From contig CAZEHJ010000030.1 in assembly GCA_964512485.1 (NCBI GenBank), positions 1 through 37,453 on the forward strand: a DNA stretch of 37,453 nt, read 5' to 3'. Under the pieces are notes generated by a model. It did no database searches and had not been told where the DNA came from. It worked only from the letters and a program-made list of their open reading frames with translations. Positions 33,472 through 37,453 of the stretch are shown here, piece by piece. A program made the position numbers and the translations under genes. The DNA comes from CAZEHJ01 sp964512485. Its GTDB lineage: Bacteria > Bacteroidota > Rhodothermia > Rhodothermales > UBA10348. Numbering within the stretch: the first letter of the stretch is position 1; each line of letters starts with the position of its first letter.

Positions 33472-33954
33472 TTACCCGTCAGATGTGTCGAACATCCAGT
33501 TCATGACCCACCACCGATCTCCGTCCCACCAGAGTGTGATCGTATTCACACCGCGGGTGAACGCTTCACCACCAACGCGTTCGCGAGAGGATGCGTAGCT
33601 GCTCCAAACGCTTACCATATTGCCCGAGCGCCGGATCTGTCGATCGGTTTCCCATTCAAAAAAGTTCTGCTCACGAGGGGCGTTATCTCCATAGAAATCC
33701 TCAAGCTTCATCGTCGTTACGGTGGGCTTGCCTTCGGCATCAAGGCCTGCAATGGCGATCCATGCGTCCGCGTGATGCAGCGTCTTATCGCGTTCGTAAT
33801 CTCCTTTTTCTCCCGCGGGACCGGACACGACCTCGTAATAGGCCCGCATGATGTTGTCTATCGTGTTGACATCATTGGGGTCGGCGTCCTGGGCAAAAGC
33901 CGAGGAAACGAAGGCAAAAAGGCCGAGATACAGGATCAGAGTCAGTTTTTTCAT
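33472..33954 (-). CDS. Secreted NTF2-like (SnoaL/DUF4440-type) protein
   Basis: A 160-residue protein with a clear signal peptide, MKKLTLILYLGLFAFVSSAFA, cleaved before QDADP. The remainder has the cone-shaped NTF2-like pattern: an N-terminal helix (NTIDNIMRAYYEVVSG), a segment DKTLHHADAWIAI, strands QIRRSGNMVSVWSSYASSRER and the closing pair TRGVNTITLWWDGDRWWVMNWMFD. Such domains are often small ligand-binding or isomerase-like scaffolds. Predicted to be periplasmic. It precedes the DUF2306 membrane protein gene by 30 bases. No catalytic residues can be assigned. Confidence 0.88.
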   Translation of the reverse strand: MKKLTLILYLGLFAFVSSAFAQDADPNDVNTIDNIMRAYYEVVSGPAGEKGDYERDKTLHHADAWIAIAGLDAEGKPTVTTMKLEDFYGDNAPREQNFFEWETDRQIRRSGNMVSVWSSYASSRERVGGEAFTRGVNTITLWWDGDRWWVMNWMFDTSDG

Positions 33955-34090
33955 CGAGGTGGGACGTGGTTGGGAAGATGGCTATAGCACGACTGCATTC
34001 GGTTCAAGTTTCGAAGCGATCAGATTCGTCAATTCGCCACGAGCCGGCAGATTGAAGACAGACGCTTTTCCTTGCACGCGAATCTGTGAT

Positions 34091-34906
34091 TCATTGATTC
34101 TCAGGAAGGGGTTCATTCCCTGAAGGCGAGGTCACCGGGTACAGGTCCAGGTTCAGCTGGTCGAAAAATGCGATTCGATTAGGCATCGTTTGCTCGATGG
34201 TCTCCTTGAGGCTGGCATCGATTCGATCACTCTTGTACTTGACGGCCAGATACGGGACAAAACTTTCAGCGATGTCTTCCCGATCCGGGTTATCGCGAGC
34301 GTAGGTCGATATGAATGCCGGGTCGTTCGCCTGAGCGGAACGCCAGTTTGCATGGTTTGAGTATCGGGCATCAAGCGAGGTGTGGGCTGCTTCGTGAACA
34401 AGCGTCTCGACGAGTATCCCATCGCGGATATAGTTGGCCGCCTGACCGATATGGATCAACACGTTGTTATTGCCTCCGCCAAAGGGTTCGACTCCTTTGT
34501 GAATCCACATTGAGTTCATGTCGACGCGCAAAGCCGTGGGAATGCGGCCAATTTCAGTCGCATACTTCGTAGCCTCGACAAGCGCCATGTCCGACGTCTC
34601 AAACTCGGAATTGACCTGGACTTCGGTTGTCAGACCATCGTCAAACTCAACGTGAAACAGAAAAGCATTGTCCTGAATCCAGTCGTTCTCTCGCCTGTCG
34701 TACATGGTCCGCATGTCCTGCCCCGTATAACTGATCGATGCAAATGCGGTAGGGTCGTCCGAGGTGATGATGTCAGGATCAATGAAGATGGTCCCGCCGA
34801 AAGGAGGTTCGGTTATCACAGGAGGGTCAGCTTCATCGGGTGAGGTCGAGCATGCCGTCAGAACGGCACAAAGCATAAGAGGAGCGAAAAATGTCAGTCG
34901 AGACAT
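34091..34906 (-). CDS. Lipoprotein with HEXXH zinc-peptidase motif
   Basis: A 271-residue protein starting at the ATG at 34906 (MSRLTFFAPLMLCAVLTACS), with a lipobox LTAC and acyl-Cys at 19. The frame is open to 34930, eight residues further, but the shorter start gives the standard signal. The mature domain contains HEAAH at 171-175 within LVETLVHEAAHTSLDARYSNHANW, and DREDIAESFVPYLAVKY about 40 residues later, whose Asp or Glu could be a third zinc ligand. This is the pattern of a zincin metallopeptidase, probably anchored at the outer membrane. I do not recognise a named family. The gene stands alone on the minus strand. Confidence 0.85.
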   Translation of the reverse strand: MSRLTFFAPLMLCAVLTACSTSPDEADPPVITEPPFGGTIFIDPDIITSDDPTAFASISYTGQDMRTMYDRRENDWIQDNAFLFHVEFDDGLTTEVQVNSEFETSDMALVEATKYATEIGRIPTALRVDMNSMWIHKGVEPFGGGNNNVLIHIGQAANYIRDGILVETLVHEAAHTSLDARYSNHANWRSAQANDPAFISTYARDNPDREDIAESFVPYLAVKYKSDRIDASLKETIEQTMPNRIAFFDQLNLDLYPVTSPSGNEPLPENQ

Positions 34907-34979
34907 AGAATGAGTCGTTGTGGTGCTCATCCAAACTAAGGCTTATCGGGCGACACTTCGAAGCAAACAACGCGAGCTG

Positions 34980-35069
34980 CTACGAGAATACAGCCGTGGC
35001 CATGAGCATGCCGGCGGCGAAAAGAATGATCGTATTTCGGAGTACGGCGCGTGTGTCTATTGGTAGCAT
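34980..35069 (-). CDS. Possible 29-residue single-helix membrane peptide
   Basis: From the ATG at 35069 the minus strand reads MLPIDTRAVLRNTIILFAA... to a TAG at 34980-34982, giving 29 residues: a short polar N-terminus with two arginines, then about 17 hydrophobic residues ending TAVFS. A GAGGG sequence lies eight bases before the start, a better Shine-Dalgarno than most genes in this window have. It fills part of the gap between the HEXXH lipoprotein and the secreted hydrolase. Small size means it may be chance; no homology can be claimed. Confidence 0.4.
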   Translation of the reverse strand: MLPIDTRAVLRNTIILFAAGMLMATAVFS

Positions 35070-35153
35070 GATCTATTCCCTCTAACTATTCAATGCTCCA
35101 ATTGGACGATATCAGCGCCAATCTGTTACATATGGACTGTTTTGGGACCCGCC

Positions 35154-36251
35154 TCAGTCCTTCAGGTGTGCTTCTAGCCACACTGCAATCCGTTCGGCCA
35201 GATCTGGAAATGCGTCCAGGAGATTGGTGGCATGAGCAGTGCCGGGCAACAGCATCATATCAATCGTTTTACTTCGTGCCTGAACGTCAGCCGTGATTTC
35301 GATCAGGAATCGTTCTTCTCGAGAGGCGACGAACAGCCAGGGAACGCTACTGGCATCGATGCCATCAATGGACGCTTGTTCGAAAGAGCCCGGAGAAAGC
35401 ACAACATATGCCGCTTCATATCCGTCGAGACGCCCTGCTTCTGCGACTTCTTCTCCGCTGTAGCTTGCGCCCACCAGGGCGATACGCTCGGCCCGGTACG
35501 CCGTGTCAGACCGGACTTGACTAACGATGTCCGCCACGTTCTGCTCTGCATCCCAGATCATCGGGTCGCGCCGTTGCGCTCCCGGTTCGAATACACCGAG
35601 GTTTGTGCTTTCGCCATGACCGGGAAGATCGATCCGGATCGAGGCTACGCCTCGCTCTGCCAGCGCGTATGCCATTGCCCGGTACGGCTCACGCGTTCCA
35701 GCTGCCTGGTTGAACATGATAGTCAGCGGCCAGGGACCTTCTGAATTCGGGGTGACGCGATCTCCGATGAGCTCCCACCCGTCGCTTTCTATGGTAACCC
35801 GTTCTTCCGTCCAGCCCGTGTCACGCTTCATCCTCGAAAACGGGAATCCGCCGCAACCTGTGCGCGGATTCGCACGGTCAGCTTCGGCGCGCGATCGAGC
35901 TTCCTCCTTCGTTGCAGCATCCCATGTCGTGATGCAGAAGGCCCATTCCCACGGCGCCATATCCCGAAGCTCCATCCAGTCGAAACGATGCCACAGCGTC
36001 GTACCCTCATCCGAGACCGTGTTCAGGAGCGCGTATTCATCTTCCAAATGCCACTCGACGATCGTGTAGCGCCCGGATGGCTTCTGAACCCAGGTCTTTT
36101 CGCTTATGTCGTATTCGATACCGTAGTCGTCTTCGAATGTGCCAAACACAAGTTGACGCAGCGGCTCGGATACCGATTGGGCTACGGCATTGGAGTCAAC
36201 AAAAGACCCTGCCAGAAGAAGGAAGGCAACCAGACAAAGACATCTACGCAT
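35154..36251 (-). CDS. Secreted alpha/beta hydrolase
   Basis: A 365-residue protein starting at the ATG at 36251 (MRRCLCLVAFLLLAGSFVDSNAVAQ), a signal peptide ending A-V-A. The frame runs to 36308 but those residues precede the signal. Roughly the first 150 mature residues form a region of unknown type with RTGCGG; the C-terminal half is an alpha/beta hydrolase: WPLTIMFNQAAGTREPYRAMAYALAERGVASIRIDLPGHGES, the nucleophile elbow GASYSGE with Ser263, and the catalytic His in LPGTAHATNLL near the C-terminus. Probably an exported esterase or peptidase-like hydrolase. It is 34 bases downstream of the LtrA-family gene and could share its transcript. Confidence 0.88.
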   Translation of the reverse strand: MRRCLCLVAFLLLAGSFVDSNAVAQSVSEPLRQLVFGTFEDDYGIEYDISEKTWVQKPSGRYTIVEWHLEDEYALLNTVSDEGTTLWHRFDWMELRDMAPWEWAFCITTWDAATKEEARSRAEADRANPRTGCGGFPFSRMKRDTGWTEERVTIESDGWELIGDRVTPNSEGPWPLTIMFNQAAGTREPYRAMAYALAERGVASIRIDLPGHGESTNLGVFEPGAQRRDPMIWDAEQNVADIVSQVRSDTAYRAERIALVGASYSGEEVAEAGRLDGYEAAYVVLSPGSFEQASIDGIDASSVPWLFVASREERFLIEITADVQARSKTIDMMLLPGTAHATNLLDAFPDLAERIAVWLEAHLKD

Positions 36252-36285
36252 GAAGGAATTCAATCTTGTGTGATATCGATTCGTT

Positions 36286-37446
36286 TTACGCAGCCTGAAG
36301 TTGCGCATTGTGCTGCAATTTCAGGATCAGCACAACCACGATCAGGAACGCGACGAGCGATACGGTATAGGGCAGGTACATCGTTGCGGCAATGGCAACA
36401 GCCGCAACGGGCAAGAGGTAGCGACGCCAGCCCGAATCATGTGTATGGATCTCGTGCACGATCCAAAGACCGAGAACATAAAGAGCGGCTGGAACGGCTA
36501 CGGACGCAGCGGCCAGGGATTCCGACGCCGCTGCATGATCGGTCAGAACATCGACCTGCACGGCCAGGCCAGCACCCACGGCTGCGGCCGCCCCGAACAC
36601 GATCAGGTGACCGTAACCCCACAAAAACCCTTTCGAGGTGGAGCCATCGACGGCATGATGTTCTTCCTCGCTGAAATACAGCCACCACATACCGAATACC
36701 AGCACGAGGCCGCTTCCTATCAACAGATACAAATCCGGAATCCAGGTCGATACCTTTCCCGTCGTTCCAATCGCGATAGAGAGGGCCAGGAGGGACTCTC
36801 CAAGCACGATGATGGTCAGCAGCCCATATCGCTCAATGATGTGATGCCGATGCCAGCTCGTTGCGGCAGCTTTTTCGGCCCACCAGGGAACGGAGAGCTC
36901 GCAGACGCAGGCCAGCCCGATGAAATAAAGAAAGTACTCCTGAGGGGCAAAGAAGTATAACAGAACCCATAGCACCTGACAGATAGAGATACCCGCGGCA
37001 TATCGATACGCAGTCACTTTTCGCTCGGGGTCATGTCTGGCCGCTCGAAGCCAGAGCGAACCCAGGGCCAGTCGCATGATGACGTACCCGAATACCCCCA
37101 TTCCCATGTCAAAGTCGGTGAATATGTGGGGGATGCTGGCCGCCAGCATCATGGCGCCGCCCATCATCACCAGTACGGCGATGCGATATGGCACATCATC
37201 GTTGTCGTACGCGGAGGCAAACCAGGTATAGTTCATCCAGGCCCACCAGATAGCCCAGAAGGAAATGACATATTTGATAATGCCGTCACCGGTGTGGTTC
37301 TCGGCAATCGCATGGTGAAGGCCGGCCGCCGCCGCCGCGATGGCCACAACAGAGACCAGGTCAAAGAACAGTTCCAGCGGTGTGGCGGCGCGGTGCGATT
37401 CAGTCGTGTCTCGCCCGGGCATCGGGCGCATGAAATAGGAGCTCAT
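36286..37446 (-). CDS. Low temperature requirement A (LtrA) family membrane protein
   Basis: A 386-residue protein with about ten to twelve membrane helices. The LtrA signature is at the N-terminus, HRAATPLELFFDLVSVVAIAAAAAGLHH, followed by FWAIWWAWMNYTWFASAYDNDDVPYRI and later HHIIERYGLLTIIVLGESLLALS. These three blocks are diagnostic of the family, named for a Listeria gene needed for growth in the cold; the biochemical role is unknown. Translation may start at the ATG at 37446 or at 37431, five residues later; upstream sequence ends seven bases beyond, so a ribosome binding site cannot be judged. First gene of a likely two-gene transcript with the secreted hydrolase. Confidence 0.93.
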   Translation of the reverse strand: MSSYFMRPMPGRDTTESHRAATPLELFFDLVSVVAIAAAAAGLHHAIAENHTGDGIIKYVISFWAIWWAWMNYTWFASAYDNDDVPYRIAVLVMMGGAMMLAASIPHIFTDFDMGMGVFGYVIMRLALGSLWLRAARHDPERKVTAYRYAAGISICQVLWVLLYFFAPQEYFLYFIGLACVCELSVPWWAEKAAATSWHRHHIIERYGLLTIIVLGESLLALSIAIGTTGKVSTWIPDLYLLIGSGLVLVFGMWWLYFSEEEHHAVDGSTSKGFLWGYGHLIVFGAAAAVGAGLAVQVDVLTDHAAASESLAAASVAVPAALYVLGLWIVHEIHTHDSGWRRYLLPVAAVAIAATMYLPYTVSLVAFLIVVVLILKLQHNAQLQAA

Positions 37447-37453
37447 AGTCGGA

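Noticed and set aside
1..37453. Defence island, prophage, integron or CRISPR
   Set aside because: No nuclease, helicase, toxin-antitoxin, integrase, transposase, capsid or regularly spaced repeat array was seen; the only long repeats are short tandem units and palindromes.

Overview
The window reads as an ordinary chromosomal stretch of moderate GC content from a Gram-negative bacterium of the Bacteroidota/Rhodothermota/Balneolota type. This placement is inferred from gene content: large orphan FtsX/MacB-type permeases, one preceded by a PadR regulator and carrying a permease-prefix domain, a feoA-feoA-feoB operon, PD40 propeller/outer-membrane barrel fusions, many lipoproteins, and mostly weak Shine-Dalgarno sequences. 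A run of exactly 100 N (16785-16884) marks a scaffold join, so this is a draft or metagenome assembly. I see no rRNA, tRNA, CRISPR array, transposase, integrase or phage gene.

Layout. 1-3.1 kb: a DapA-family aldolase/lyase (minus, cut by the window edge), an AT-rich palindrome, then a TRIC-like channel overlapping a 12-TM His-containing membrane protein, closed by a long hairpin. 3.1-7.2 kb: a small secreted protein, an orphan FtsX permease, a second long hairpin and an FGE-fold lipoprotein. 7.2-10.2 kb: a metalloregulator-like palindrome followed by feoA, feoA2 and feoB (ferrous iron uptake). 10.2-16.7 kb, minus strand: a DUF1080 lipoprotein, a small lipoprotein, an ABC-F ATPase (Uup-like), a long-chain acyl-CoA synthetase and quinone-type dihydroorotate dehydrogenase. 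16.75-16.92 kb: a 16-bp minisatellite in which the assembly breaks. 17-21.4 kb: a PhzF-family enzyme, a convergent small winged-helix regulator, and a 1035-residue protein joining a zinc-peptidase-like domain, a beta-propeller and an outer-membrane barrel. 21.8-25 kb: mrdA-rodA (elongasome transpeptidase and glycosyltransferase). 25-28.2 kb, minus strand: an ornithine cyclodeaminase/mu-crystallin family protein, a PLP aminotransferase and an alpha/beta hydrolase. 28.3-31.4 kb: PadR regulator plus permease with twin palindromic operator candidates. 31.4-37.4 kb, minus strand: L-serine dehydratase, DUF2306 membrane protein, NTF2-like secreted protein, HEXXH lipoprotein, a possible 29-residue membrane peptide, a secreted alpha/beta hydrolase and an LtrA-family membrane protein.

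Functional groupings. The clearest units are the Feo operon with its candidate iron-responsive operator, mrdA-rodA, the PadR-permease module, and the minus-strand pair cyclodeaminase/aminotransferase (amino-acid modification or catabolism). Most other genes are single housekeeping or envelope genes. I did not find a convincing new defence or mobile system. The items most worth follow-up are the protease-propeller-barrel fusion, the PadR operator pair, the feo box, the minisatellite between pyrD and the phzF-like gene, the class-2-like PyrD with Cys at the catalytic-base position, and the 29-codon ORF.
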